From Edwardiiplasma whartonense (lineage in GTDB: Bacteria > Bacillota_I > Bacilli_A > Mycoplasmatales > Mycoplasmataceae): a DNA stretch of 64,000 nucleotides. Both the position numbers and the translations under genes were made by a program. How positions within the stretch are numbered: position 1 is the first letter of the stretch; each line of letters starts with the position of its first letter. The stretch lies in assembly GCF_023566315.1 (NCBI RefSeq), contig NZ_JAKNSU010000001.1. The stretch is one strand, 5' to 3'. The notes under the pieces are model-generated. The model had not been told where the DNA came from. It did no database searches and saw only the letters and a program-made list of their open reading frames with translations. Shown here piece by piece: positions 31,982 through 43,520 of the stretch.

Positions 31982-32497
31982 TTATCGTTCGTACTTTCTA
32001 GTTAAGCTATTATAGATTCTTGAAGGTTGCCCATTCAGTTCACCAACATAAAAAACTCGTAAAGAAGGATCAAACTCTTCTAAGCTTTTCTTGGTTTGCA
32101 AGAATGGGTGATGGTGAACATTGACTGAAGTAGAATATAATGGACCAGTTTGATCAATAATTGCTTGAATATCAGGACGTTTCACCAACCGTAAGGCCAA
32201 AGTTTGCTCAGGAGTGGTTTTACTAAGATAAATAACTGTCGTTGGTTCACTACTAGTTAATAAACTTAAACTATCAGGAGTGGTTTTAACCAAACTTTCA
32301 GCCATTGCCAAACTGTTGACTAAAATAATCAGTTGTTTTTCCTGATCAGCTTGTTTCAAACGGTTGATTTTGACTTTTAATTTAGCATCAACACGACCAC
32401 TTAACCCATAAATTGTATCAGTTGGCAAGATTAAAATTTCACCTTGATTTAACCAATTGATGATTGTTTGTTGTTCTTTTGGGTTTAATAATCTCAT
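31982..32497 (-). CDS. tsaC: Threonylcarbamoyl-AMP synthase
   Basis: TsaC makes threonylcarbamoyl-AMP from threonine, bicarbonate and ATP, the first step of t6A modification of tRNAs that read ANN codons. The 171-residue product has ILPTDTIYGLSGRV near the N terminus and YSTSVNVHHHP near residue 140, both family signatures; it is the short single-domain form. It lies eight bases after the membrane protein gene in the rpmE-prfA-prmC-tsaC order common in Firmicutes and mollicutes. Confidence 0.92.
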   Translation of the reverse strand: MRLLNPKEQQTIINWLNQGEILILPTDTIYGLSGRVDAKLKVKINRLKQADQEKQLIILVNSLAMAESLVKTTPDSLSLLTSSEPTTVIYLSKTTPEQTLALRLVKRPDIQAIIDQTGPLYSTSVNVHHHPFLQTKKSLEEFDPSLRVFYVGELNGQPSRIYNSLTRKYER

Positions 32498-32504
32498 TCT
32501 ATCC

Positions 32505-33989
32505 TTAATTTAAAGTCTTGTTCCCATTCGCCTTCTTGGTTATAACATTGCGCTCGTGAGTTAACTTAACAATATCATAACTGATAATCACAAAAGCACC
32601 AATCACAAAACTATAACTAATAACTGCTTCTCCAATAATTGAAGAACCAGATAATCATTCCATTTCAAAACCATGACTATTCATTAATCCTGAAATTTTA
32701 AAATGATGAATTAACTGGTTAAAATCACTATCAGCTTCGTCACTTTTCATACTTGTTTTTAAAATCGTAAAAAAATTAATCGCACGCGTAGTAGTACCAT
32801 TAGGACCAGTAACGGGTGCATTTCAATAACTTTGTAACCGGTGCATGTAAATTTTAGCTACAAACATCACTGAAATTAATAATAAAAGGTAGATAAGAAG
32901 TAGGGTGGTTTCAAGTATAAACAACTTATTAGAAAGATGTTTCCCCCGAAACAATGCTGCTAGGAAGAAAAAAAGTGTTGAAATCGTTAATCCTAAACAA
33001 ATCAAAGGGAAAGAACCAATGACAAACAAACTACCATAATAACTACTTTCAATTCCTTGCAAATCGTTAAGAGGAGCTTGATCAAGGTTATCTTTTAAGA
33101 AGCGAGGTAACTTATAAGACCAAGAAACTAACGCATTTAAATTTGTTCCCGGAGTAGTATAAAGAATCGCATAAATTAGATTAGGAATAATAATTAATCC
33201 AGCAACCACGCTCATAAAAATTGAAACGTTATGTTCATTATTCCTAAACAGATTACTAATTCGACGAGAAAAACGGTCCATAATCATAATTTGTTCAAAA
33301 GTTTCTAATTCTTTTTGTGGAGTTTCCTCATTCACAAACTGATGGTCATAGACGGCATTTTGTAAGCCCACAATCATTGCAAAAACTACCATTATTTGCA
33401 CAATCAGTACTCATCAAACCACAGCAGTTGCTTGTCAATTATAAGTACTAATCCCATTCACATAGTTATCACGAAATGATTTTGCTAGTCCTTGTGCTCA
33501 TTCTTGCTTATCTCCAGTAGAATGAATTTCATAATAAAAGAAGTCTTGAAATTGTGAATATTTATATTGAGATAAGGCAAAGAAAAGAAAAGCAACAACA
33601 ATTACTACTGTAATAATTCCAACAAAAACATACTTGGTGGTAGTGGCGGTTTTTCCACTAACAAAGGGTTTAAAGAAGATCATTAACCCAAAAGCAAAGA
33701 TTAAAAACCCAAAGCCAAGTCAAAGAAGTGGTTTCATTACTTTCCCGTTAGGAAGGTGTAAATAGTATCAAATTGGCTGATGATCGCTAGTATAGTTGAT
33801 ATAATGTTCAACATTGGTGTTTTGGTACAAAACAAAAGCATAGACCATTACAGGAATCGTAATCAAAAGCAAAACTAGAAAACTTCGCAAAATTACTCAG
33901 AGCAAATGGAAATTACGCGCTTGGATTCCTGGATTTTGGTGACGCATACTTCAATTAAAATAACTTTTAAACTTTAATCAACCAAGCAT
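32505..33989 (-). CDS. Hypothetical polytopic membrane protein
   Basis: ATG at 33989, preceded by AAGGAAG, gives 494 residues. About nine hydrophobic segments are visible, starting with VLLLITIPVMVYAFVLY, then two long loops and a C-terminal helix (AVISYSFVIGAFVIISYDIV). No transporter signature recognised. The place between prmC and tsaC, 14 bases after the prmC stop, shows it belongs to the operon. Trp-rich, mostly TGA. Confidence 0.7.
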
Positions 33990-34003
33990 TTCACACTTCC
34001 TTA

Positions 34004-34864
34004 CTAATTACTAATTGTAATAAACCGATAATGGTTATTAGCATCTTGTATAAAGTTAATTTTAGTATCATTTTGAACCTTTTTGGTGAAAATTGCTTCA
34101 ATTTCTGCTTTTTGGTTCGCACCAAACTCCATAATAATCAAAAATTTTTGGGTTTTATCAACAATTTCGTAGTAATGTTCAGCCATCACTTGATAAAAAA
34201 ACAAACCTTGATTTGGTGCAAATAAAGCGTTATGAGGTTCATATTTTTTAACATTCTCTGCAATTCAAGGATCATTAGAATCAATATAAGGTGGATTAAC
34301 TGTAATTAAATTTGCTTTAAGAAATTTTTTTTGATTTAACAGGGGAGAAAGAAAATCTCCGTGAATAAAATTAACATCAGTTAAATTCAAACCAATCTGA
34401 TTAGATTGTGCCACTTCTAAAGCTTCAAAAGAGTTGTCAGTTAAATAACTAATAAGATTAGGGAAATATTTTTGAATTGACAAACCCACATTACCACTAC
34501 CAGTACAAAAATCATAATAGATTGCTTGGTGGTTAAGGTAATTGGTTTTTAAAAAATCCAAACCAATTTCGACTATCAAACTAGTCTCTTCGCGAGGAAT
34601 TAAAACGTTTTGGTTCACATAAAAGTAGTCCTTATAAAAGAACTTTCGACGGGTAATATAAGCTACAGGGTAGCCAGTTTTCAATTGTGATACTACCTGA
34701 TTAAAAGTCTGGATTTCTTCAGGAGTTAAAACATCATCCATTCCCAAAACTATTTCTGCATAACTACGCTTTAAGATAACTTCTAACAATTCATAGACAT
34801 CACTTTTAGCTAAAATATCAGCAAAAGTCGTGGTTAAAAGTAAAAACGCTTGATTAATTTTCAT
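34004..34864 (-). CDS. prmC: Release factor glutamine methyltransferase
   Basis: PrmC methylates the Gln of the GGQ motif in release factors using S-adenosylmethionine. The 286-residue product has the SAM loop DFCTGSGNVGLSI near residue 120 and the catalytic NPPYI near 200, with an N-terminal helical domain for RF binding. It overlaps prfA by 11 bases, coupling the modifier to its substrate. No second methyltransferase is needed here because RF2 should be absent. Confidence 0.95.
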
Positions 34865-35948
34865 CAGTTTCTAAATGGCGCGCTACTTTTTGTTTTTGAT
34901 CATCATTAATCAAAGAATCAATCAACTCGTCAAGTGATCCTTCCATAATTTGGTCTAATTTGTTGATCGTTAAACCAATCCGGTGATCAGTTACCCGGTT
35001 TTGAGGATAGTTATAAGTACGAATCTTTTCAGATCTTGCTCCAGTACCAACAGCAGTTTTTCTTTGGGCATGTAACTGGGCATCTTGTTTTTCTTGTTCA
35101 ACTTCATAAACTTTTGCTCGTAAAGCATTCATTGCTAATTCCTTATTTTGAAATTGACTGCGGCCATCTTGAGAAGAAGCCACAATCCCGGTAGGCAAAT
35201 GAGTAATTCGAACTGCTGAATCAGTAGTATTAACGTGTTGACCACCAGCTCCTGATGCTCGATAAGTATCAATTCGTAAATCTGATGGTTTAATATCAAT
35301 TTCTACAGCACTAATTTCAGGTAAAACCACTACTGTTGCAGTTGAAGTTTGAATCCGACCCTTAGCTTCGGTTTTAGGAACCCGTTGAACCCGATGACCT
35401 CCAGATTCAAACTTTAGTTTTGAATAAGCTCCTTCTCCTTTCACTAAGAAAGAAATCTGACTATATCCTCCCGCCTCTCCAGGCATCGCTTCGAGAATTT
35501 CAATTTTCCAGTTTTGGTTTTCAGCATAACGAGAATACATTCTAAACAAATCACCAGCAAAAATGTTGGCTTCATCTCCTCCCGCAGCACCACGAATTTC
35601 AATAATAACGTTTTTATCATCATTCGGGTCTTTAGGAATCAATAAAGCTTGAGCTTGTTGGATTAACAACTCTTTTTGGTTCAAAGCTGTTTCTAATTCT
35701 TGCTTTAAATAAGTAATCATTTCATTATCAGTTTCTTCTTCAAGCATTTTTTTTGAATCATTAATTACTTGTTCGTTTACCTGATACTCATTAAACTTTG
35801 CTACTTTTGTTTCTAAATCAGCACGTTCCTTATTTAATTGGGTTAAACGTTTAATATCACCAAGAACTTCTGGTTTCATTAAATCATCATTAATTTGGTC
35901 TAAACGTTGAGCCATTAAACTCAAAGCCTCATAAGTTTTTGGATTCAT
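34854..35948 (-). CDS. prfA: Peptide chain release factor 1
   Basis: RF1 reads UAA and UAG and releases the finished chain. ATG at 35948, after GAGAGGTGG, gives 364 residues. The catalytic GAGGQHVN lies near residue 233 and the surrounding RIDTYRAS segment is typical. In organisms with UGA as Trp, RF2 is lost and RF1 is the only class I factor, which fits. It overlaps prmC. Confidence 0.97.
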   Translation of the reverse strand: MNPKTYEALSLMAQRLDQINDDLMKPEVLGDIKRLTQLNKERADLETKVAKFNEYQVNEQVINDSKKMLEEETDNEMITYLKQELETALNQKELLIQQAQALLIPKDPNDDKNVIIEIRGAAGGDEANIFAGDLFRMYSRYAENQNWKIEILEAMPGEAGGYSQISFLVKGEGAYSKLKFESGGHRVQRVPKTEAKGRIQTSTATVVVLPEISAVEIDIKPSDLRIDTYRASGAGGQHVNTTDSAVRITHLPTGIVASSQDGRSQFQNKELAMNALRAKVYEVEQEKQDAQLHAQRKTAVGTGARSEKIRTYNYPQNRVTDHRIGLTINKLDQIMEGSLDELIDSLINDDQKQKVARHLETDEN

Positions 35949-36025
35949 TAAATCCACCTCTCTTCTTTAACTAGTATATTGTACCGATTCTTTTGTTTAA
36001 TCGCAAAACATCGAGTTGAGTCACA

Positions 36026-36958
36026 TTAAACAATTAAAGCTTCTAATGCCTTAATTAGTTGGGGTAATTCTGCTAGGTTTTTAACTTTTGCTCCACTAGC
36101 TAATTTATGCCCCCCACCATTGAACTTTCTTGCTACCTGGTTGACTTCATAATCACGACTTCGTAACGAAACCTTGAACTCTTGATCAACTTCAATAACT
36201 GTGAACCAGATTTTAATTTCTTTGATTCCACTCATCGTATAAAGGGCATTTTTAACCTGGTCATATTCTAAATTAAAGGGCTGATAATCACTTGGACCAA
36301 CCACAATATAACCAACTCCCTTAGGAGTAAGAACTAATTTATTAAAGGCATAATTTTGTCATTGTTTAACCTTCAAATCTTGAAGGTATAACTCGTTTTG
36401 AACTTGGTGAAGATCAACCCCATTCTCCATTAAAATGCTAGCTGCTTGAAAAGTTTGACTATTAACACCACTAAACAAGAACCGACCAGAATCAGTCACC
36501 AAACCCTTGTATAAGTTTTTTGCTGCTAGGGGAGAAATTTTTAACTTCATTTTCTCAGCTCACAGGGTAATGATTTGAGTACAAGCAATAGCAGTATCAT
36601 CAACTAAATTATAGTTACCATAATCATCAACCACCAAGTGGTGATCAATCTTAAAGATTTCTTGACACCCAGCAAAGTTTTCAAAATCAATTCGTTCAGC
36701 ATTAGCAGTATCAACTACAATTAGTAACGCTTTTCCTAACGCTTCAAGGGTTAATTGGTCTGGGGGAAAAGAAGAATCATCATCAATTCGTTCTCCAACC
36801 ACATAAATCGTTTTCCCTTTGTAATTGTCTTGAATCAGATTAGCTAAACCAAGTGCACTTCCTTGCGCATCCCAATCAGGAAATACGTGCTTGGCAATAA
36901 TGATTGTTTGGTATTTTTTAATTAAGTAATGCAACTTTTTAGCTAATAATTTATTCAT
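36026..36958 (-). CDS. DHH-DHHA1 phosphoesterase, NrnA-like
   Basis: The 310-residue product is a manganese phosphoesterase of the kind that degrades short oligoribonucleotides and pAp (NrnA), though some relatives cleave cyclic dinucleotides. Visible motifs are DWDAQGSALG near residue 28 (DxD), FKIDHHLVVDDY near 105 (DHH), TDSGRFLFSG near 155, and the DHHA1 signature FNGGGHKLASG near 285. No membrane or PAS region, so it is the NrnA type rather than GdpP. It follows the ABC-like gene by 15 bases. Confidence 0.85.
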
Positions 36959-36973
36959 TTTCTGACTCCTTAG

Positions 36974-38866
36974 TTATTTAATTTCAATAAACTCGGCAAT
37001 TGCTGCTAAATCAAAAGTAACAATTCCGCGGTTGACCTTGTTCAAATCATTGTGATCATAATCATAAAAGTAGAATTTATAACCCTTTTTATTTTTACAA
37101 TAATACATGTAGGGATCATTGAAATTATTGGTTTTCTTAAAATCACTAATTACTGCAATTTTATTTTTAGCAAAACTAGTCGTGGTTTCATAATTCATCT
37201 TAAAGGGATTAATAAAAGCATAACCTTTAACAGGAAGATTATCTTGATAATAAGGTTCACGTTTATTATAAAGTTTAATGTGTTGGTTTTCATACTCATA
37301 GCGAAATAAGTTGCGAGTTCCAAACAACTCAAAGCGGTAGGTTTCAGGATAGACATCAATAAGTTTAGCAATTAAGGCATCTTCAAAATAACCATCATTA
37401 AGCGTATAGATTTTTTGGTCTAAAAAAGGTAGTTTACCAGCCTTAGATTCAAGGATTGTAAAAGTCATCTTTGGGTGATTTTCTTTCATCATTTTGATTG
37501 TCGCTAAAAGTTTTTCAAAATCATTTTGACTTAACAGGTGAACTAAATCCATTAAAAAGACATTCTCACGATTCATGTTAATCGCACGAATAATCTTCAC
37601 AAACAAAATATTTAACGAAGAAAGTTTAAAAGTTGACTTTAAAAACCAATCCAAATTAATATTGAACTTTTTCATTAACTTGATGTTGTAATCTAAAGCT
37701 TGTTTAAAAACACTAATAATTTGTTTTTTATAATAAATCTTATTCTTTTTGAAATCTTCTTTAGAACGGTATTTAAGCGAATTACTCAAGACCAGTTGGT
37801 GATAATGGTGAATTTTTACCACCAAAACTTTAACGACATATTGAGAGTTTTTGACCAAAGCTTTGAAAAAGTAATCTTGTTGGGATCTGGTAAAAATCTC
37901 AACTTGGTCATCATTTAACCGACGTCAGTTATTTAAAATTTTGTTAAAGTTATTCACTTGGTCACGACTAAATTTTTCGCGAAAATAAAACTTTTTCAGT
38001 TCTAAATTTAATTGTTTTTTTAACTGGTTAACTAATAAATTTTGTCTAGTAATTAAAGCTCGGTTTTCACTAATTTTAATACCGATATATTTTAATTGTT
38101 TTTTGACAACATACTTAGTTTGTTGATAAGCGAGTTCTTTTCAAACTTTTCGTACTTCTTTATTTGAAGATTTCTTAGCATTGTACTCACACGTACAAGA
38201 GTTTCTTAAAGAGTTAAACTTGTAGACATCATCATATAAGGCTTGAAAAAAAGTTAAGGTTAAATTGTAGGTTACTAACTTAATCTTTTCTTTGTAATAT
38301 GATCTGGCAACAACTTTAACGACACTATTTTGTTTAGAAAAAACTTCATTAGATTGCTGTTGGTTAAACTTGTGCATTTGTTGCTCAAATTCACCAAGTA
38401 CTCTTTCTTCAATCTTAGTTTCATTATTAATGAAATCAGAAATTGCTTTATCAAGTCTTCCTTTCAATTGCGCATCAGTTAAGTTTAGTTTTGAACTTAA
38501 AAAAGAAAGGTAGTCATACTTTGTTCTTAAGTGTTTAATCCGGGCGTTTCGCACAAATCTAGGATCGAACAATGATGATAAAACCAAAATGATTTTAGCA
38601 GGGATGAACCGTTCAATATATTTATCAGTGCGAATGAAGGTTGCGTGATTCTTCACAAATTTCGGGTTAACTAAATCAAGACTATCAACTAGAAAACGAC
38701 CTTCACCAATTTGTTCTTTACCTTTCAAGATTCTGGTAAATAATTTCTTTTGTTGGTTATTTTGAAAATGAACTTGAGTAATTGTGTTTTTTTCTGTAGA
38801 AAAATCAAAGTTTTTGACCAGAATTTTTGGGTTAAGAAATTTAGCATTAGTAATTTTATAACTCAA
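36974..38866 (-). CDS. Degenerate ABC-ATPase-like protein with long insertion
   Basis: TTG at 38866, eight bases after AGGAGG, gives 630 residues. The first 90 follow the layout of an ABC ATPase N lobe (QNNQQKKLFTRILKGKEQIG, then VDSLDL), but the Walker A is gone. After about 280 mostly helical residues the C lobe resumes near residue 415: a signature-like KLSSLN, then IIRAINMNRENVFLMDLVHL and DQKIYTLNDGYF, matching LSGGQ-ARAL-LLLDEP and DRIxxLxxG with the key acidic residue lost. A last 160-residue domain is unknown. It is probably a non-hydrolysing scaffold. It heads the prfA operon. Confidence 0.55.
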
Positions 38867-38954
38867 ATTTCTAACCTCCTGTGGTTAATATCTATATTCT
38901 AAATTAATAATCAAAATTTTAAGTAAAAGTCTAAACAAAATTTTAAAAGACAAT

Positions 38955-38984
38955 AAAAAAAGACAAGTATTATTCAATCTTGTC
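38955..38984 (-). terminator. Terminator of rpmE
   Basis: GACAAG and CTTGTC pair around a short loop and are followed on the minus strand by a seven-base T run, about 20 bases past the rpmE stop. Confidence 0.75.
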
Positions 38985-39002
38985 CCTACAACAATTATCC
39001 TG

Positions 39003-39293
39003 CTATTTCTTGTCTTTTGCAGTCTTTTGATTTTCAGCTTTTTTTGCTTTTGAATCAGCCATTGCCTTAGCATTAGTTTCATCACGCTTAGTGAATTTAG
39101 ATTTAAATTGCTCAACACGACCTTGGTTGTTGGCAAATTTTTGGTTCCCAGTAAAGAAAGGATGACAATTTGAACAAATATCAACTCTTACTTCTTCACC
39201 CTTAGTTGTTCCTGCAATAAATTTATTACCACAAGTGGTACAAACAAATTGAGCATCAGCAAAATATTGGGGATGAATATCTTTTTTTGGCAT
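39003..39293 (-). CDS. rpmE: 50S ribosomal protein L31
   Basis: The 96-residue product has the zinc-binding pairs CTTC near residue 18 and CSNC near 40 of the C+ type, followed by HPFFTGNQKF. The C-terminal 25 residues are a Lys/Ala-rich tail longer than in many L31 proteins. It has its own terminator and lies upstream of the prfA operon, as in Firmicutes. Confidence 0.96.
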   Translation of the reverse strand: MPKKDIHPQYFADAQFVCTTCGNKFIAGTTKGEEVRVDICSNCHPFFTGNQKFANNQGRVEQFKSKFTKRDETNAKAMADSKAKKAENQKTAKDKK

Positions 39294-39413
39294 AGATCTT
39301 TTCTCCTTTGGACTATGTTTTCATTTCGATATAAAACTCTTATTTTATCTTTACATCTTTTTAATTATACCCATTTTATGCGGGTTTATAAGGTTTTTTT
39401 ACTTTTGTTATTC

Positions 39414-39440
39414 AATAAAAAAATGACTAGAAAGTCATTT
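39414..39440 (-). terminator. Terminator of fba
   Basis: AAATGACT and AGTCATTT enclose a four-base loop and are followed on the minus strand by seven T, 27 bases past the fba stop. Confidence 0.85.
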
Positions 39441-39466
39441 TCCCAATCACAGCTAAAAGTAATTAA

Positions 39467-40372
39467 TTATTTTTCAATTTGGTCAGCTTTACCAATTGAT
39501 CCCATTCATTCAATCAAGTTCTTCATTTCTGCTTGAATTGCTTGATATCCTGGTTTTAAAAGCTTACGAGGATCAAACCCTTTAGCTTTCATATCAGTAT
39601 CTTTATTAGCTAGAATATATTCACGAGTAGCCTTTTGGAAAGCTAATTGTAGTTCGGTGTTGATATTAACTTTAGCAACTCCTAAACTAATTGCTTTTTC
39701 CACTTGGTCTTGGGGGACACCTGACCCACCATGCATCACTAACGGGAAGTGGATTGCATCTTCAATTTTTCCCAATTGATCAAAATTTAACCCTTTTCAT
39801 CAATCTGGATAAGGACCATGAATGTTTCCGATTCCAGCAGCCAAGAAGTCAATTCCAGTTTCAACCATTTTTTTAGCTTGTTCAGGATCACCAAGTTCAC
39901 CTTCACCAACAACCCCATCTTCTTCACCACCAATTGAACCAATTTCTGCTTCTACAGAAACATCATGTTGTTTAGCATACTCAACAACCTCTTTAGCTTT
40001 GGCTAGGTTTTCTTCAAATGGTAAGTGAGAACCATCAAACATTACTGATGAATAACCATTATCAATACATTCTTTGGCCATTTCTACTGATTGACCATGA
40101 TCTAAATGCAGCGCCACAGGCACAGTAATGTCTAAAGTTTCCATCAAAGCATCAACCATTCCTCTGACAACTTTCACACCACCCATGTATTTAATTGCTC
40201 CTTCAGAAGTTGCAAGAATAATTGGGGTATTAGTACTTTGAGCAGTTTCTAAAACTGCTTTAGTTCATTCCAAGTTGTTGATATTAAAATGACCAATTGC
40301 GTAGTGGTTCTTAAACGCATCATGCACCATATTGCGAGCATTAACTAGTCTTTTACTATAAATTTTTGGCAT
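39467..40372 (-). CDS. fba: Fructose-bisphosphate aldolase, class II
   Basis: The zinc aldolase splits fructose 1,6-bisphosphate in glycolysis, the main energy route of mollicutes. The 301-residue product has LHLDHGQS near residue 83 (zinc His), MFDGSHLPFEENL, EAEIGSIGGEEDG and HGGSG near 215, all family signatures. One promoter candidate with TATAAT lies about 15 bases before the ribosome site. It stands alone between two terminators. Confidence 0.97.
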
Positions 40373-40435
40373 ATTTATCTCCTTTTCTAACTATTATTAT
40401 ATAATAGCGTTCCAGAAAATAAACAGCAGTTAATT

Positions 40436-40460
40436 AAAACCAAGCGTGAAACTTGGTTTT
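40436..40460 (-). terminator. Terminator of the eda-alsS-budA operon
   Basis: Nine-base arms AAAACCAAG and CTTGGTTTT surround a seven-base loop, ten bases past the budA stop; the T run is short. Confidence 0.75.
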
Positions 40461-40469
40461 AATGAATAA

Positions 40470-41168
40470 TTATTTACTTTTTTCAACCAATTCAATTTCT
40501 GATTGTAAACTATCATGATAGTCAAAGGAATGGTCGTTAATTAATAAGTTAACTTCCTTCACTTTAGCAAATTCAATCTTTAGGTAACTGGCGTGAAAAT
40601 CTAAAACGTGACCTCCACAATCACGATTATGGTTAATAAAGTGTTGGTGAAAACCATCAACACTAACCGTATTTAGATATTTAGGCGTATAAAACCCGAC
40701 AATATTACCTTCAACAATGTTTTCAAATTCTCTTACCCGTTGAATATTATTTATTTCTTTAATTGTAGGGTAAGGTTTAGGAATTAAACTAACAGTTCGG
40801 GAAATAATTTGTTTAAAATCACCAGTGACTCTAATGGCATACATGTACTGATTTCCGTGCTTTTCAATTTCTGCACCAAGCGCTTTTAAATAATCAGTTT
40901 GACTAACATTATTCAATTCTAAACTAAACTCAGGATTGAAAAAAACATTAACTGCATAAGGAGAGGTTCACTCATCAAGAACTAAATTCACACCCCCATC
41001 ACTCAATAATTGATAATACTCACCATCAATTGCTAGCATTTCTCCATTACCTTGATCAAAAGTACCAACAGCTAAATCACCAGTCTTTTTAATCGTGGCC
41101 AAAGAAAAGTGACCATCTCAATCACCACTCGAAAGAGAAGCGATGCTACTATAAGAAGTTAATTTCAT
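40470..41168 (-). CDS. budA: Alpha-acetolactate decarboxylase
   Basis: The enzyme decarboxylates acetolactate to acetoin using zinc. The 232-residue product contains GFYTPKYLNTVSVDGFHQHF followed by CGGHVLDF, where the three His bind zinc; spacing and length fit the AlsD/BudA family. The N-terminal part (FSLATIKKTGDLAVGTFD) also matches. Its ATG lies 12 bases past the alsS stop, after AGGAGGC, so it is the last gene of the eda-alsS-budA operon. Acetoin synthesis is uncommon in mollicutes as far as I know. Confidence 0.9.
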
Positions 41169-41180
41169 TGTTGCCTCCTG

Positions 41181-42866
41181 CTAATTAATTTTATCTAGAA
41201 GTTTTTTACCAAGTTCAATGTTTTGGCGATAATCAATTGGAATTCAAACAACCACTACCCCTTGATAACTTAAAGCTTCCCGCATGATAGTTTCTAATTC
41301 GCTTGGTTTTTCGACTTTAAATCCTTTTGCACCAAATGATTGGGCATAAGCAACAAAATCAATATTACCTAACTCAACTGCTGTTGCTCTGCCATATTTA
41401 ATTTCTTCTTGAAACTTAACCATGTTATAGGAATGATCATCTCAAATAAAATGGGTAATGTTCAAGTTTTCTCTAATTGCCGTATCTAATTCTTGACTAG
41501 AAAATAAGAATCCTCCATCCCCAGACATTGAAATCATCTTTTTACCTGGGTGTAAGAAACTTGCTCCCATTGCTCAAGGCAAGGCTACTCCTAAAGTTTG
41601 CATTCCGTTGGTAAATAAAAGCTTTTTAGGTTCATAAACTTTCATATTTCGTGCCATTCAAATATAGATTGAACCAATATCTACTGACATCACGGTTTGA
41701 TCATCAACAACATCAAATTCAGAATCATCAAGCAAGTTTCTTAAGACTTGAATAAAATGCAGTGGGTGGACCAAATTAGGATCTTCTTGATAAGTATCAC
41801 GTTGTTTATTCAACTTTTCTTTAATAGTTTTTAAAACACTTTCAGACTCAATATCAATCACTCGTGGTGAAGAAACTTCCATTAATTTATGGACTGTTTT
41901 GGCAATATCTCCCACTAATTCGGTATGAGGACGGTAGTAATTATCGATTTCTGCAATCGTTTCATCAATATGGAAAATTCTTTTATCGTGGTCTTTGTTT
42001 CAAATTTCAGTATCATACTCAATTGGATCAAAACCAATTGTGATAACTAAATCTGCATTATCTAACAACTCATCACCTGGTTGATTTTTAAATAATCCTA
42101 CTCTTCCATAAAACAAGAGACTTTCTAACTGACGGTTAATAATTCCTGCAGCTTGAAAAGTCTGAACTACAGGAAGGTTAACTTTAGTTAAAAATTCACG
42201 AATAGCAGCAGTTTCAGCATATCCTGGTGCCCGCATTCCTAGTAAAACTACTGGAAATTTTGCACTTGCAATTTCTTGAGCCAATTTCACAATCTTTTGG
42301 GTATCAGCATGACCAAACGAATCGTGAACAACTGGAGAAAGTGCAATATTGCTAGTAGTGTCACCTTGAACATCGTTAGGAATAGAAAGAAAACTTGCTC
42401 CCATTCGGGGTTGAGAAGCAATTCGCATTGCGTTAGAAATTGCTTCTGAAATTGCATCAACACTAGTAATTTCTGCTGAATACTTGGTAATTGGTTCCAT
42501 TAAAGCCGCATTATTCATTGATTGGTGGGTTCTTTTTAAGGCATCTTTACGATTAACACTTCCCCCAATCGCTAACACAGGATCATTTTCACTAGTTGCA
42601 GTGACCAAACCTGTTGCCAAGTTTGAAATCCCTGGTCCTGAAGTTACTAACACCACTCCTGGTTTTTCTGCTAATCTTCCAATTCCTTGCGCAATGAAAG
42701 TAGCATTTTGTTCATGACGCGTAACTATTAGTTTAGGAGCGTCGGGATAATCGTTAAAAGTATCTAAAATTTTATCGATCTTTGCTCCAGGAACAGTGAA
42801 AACATGCTTAACTTCAAAGTTAATTAGAGTTTCAATTAATAATTGTGCACCAGTTTTTTTATCCAT
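41181..42866 (-). CDS. alsS: Acetolactate synthase, catabolic type
   Basis: The thiamine-diphosphate enzyme joins two pyruvate to acetolactate and CO2. The 561-residue product has the ThDP Glu in TRHEQNATFIAQGIGR near residue 50, GPGISNLATGL near 78, and the diphosphate motif SGDGGFLFSSQELDTA near 455. The size and the missing regulatory subunit point to the FAD-independent catabolic enzyme rather than the valine/isoleucine one. It lies between eda (18-base gap) and budA. Together they route pyruvate to acetoin without using NADH. Confidence 0.93.
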
Positions 42867-42884
42867 GATTATAAACCTCTTCTT

Positions 42885-43520
42885 TTATAAATATTTCGCT
42901 ACAATTGCCATATACTTTTTAGCAATTGTTGTAATCTCTTCAACAGTAGTACCGACTGGAGCTCCACCTAAATCAGCAGTAATGCCACACCCTAACACAC
43001 CCGCTTGATAATAGGCATCTAAATTACTCAAGTTTGGTCCTGCGGTTGCTAATAATTCGAACTCGGGAAATGGATTTTTAATCATCTTCACCATTTCTGG
43101 TCCTCCAATCATTGCAGGGAAAAATTTAATAATTTTAGCCCCATTGATTGAAAGTTTGTACATTTCACTTGGAGTGGCTCCTGAAGCAATTAAAAGAATG
43201 TCATTCTCATTACATCATTTCAATAATTCTACATCACATACCGGGTCAACTAGATAACTAGCTCCTGCTTTGATTGATTCTTTGGCTTGATCCAAAGTTA
43301 AAACCGTTCCTGCCCCAATCTTTAAGTCTGATCATTTTTTGCTTACCTCAGTGATTAACTTATAAGCATCAGGGATAGTTAAAGTAATTTCGATAAACTT
43401 AATTCCTCCTTCACGACTACCTTCAATAATCTTTAAAGCATGATCATAATCATCAGTACGAACAATAGTAGAAATTCGACTCTTTTTAAATTCTTCAAAG
43501 TGTTGGTTAATTTTATTCAT
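42885..43520 (-). CDS. eda: KDPG/KHG-family aldolase, candidate oxaloacetate decarboxylase
   Basis: The 211-residue class I aldolase has the catalytic Glu in FIEITLTIPDA near residue 45, GAGTVLTLDQA, and the Schiff-base Lys in AKIIKFFPAMIGGPEM near residue 132. Family members cleave KDPG or hydroxyoxoglutarate to pyruvate, and the E. coli enzyme is known also to decarboxylate oxaloacetate. No gene for 6-phosphogluconate dehydratase or KDG kinase is in the window. Since it is first in an operon with alsS and budA, beside a citrate lyase cluster that makes oxaloacetate, decarboxylation of oxaloacetate is an attractive role (inference). Confidence 0.85.

Noticed and set aside
42885..43520. Evidence for an Entner-Doudoroff pathway
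   Set aside because: Only the aldolase is present; no dehydratase or kinase gene is in the window.
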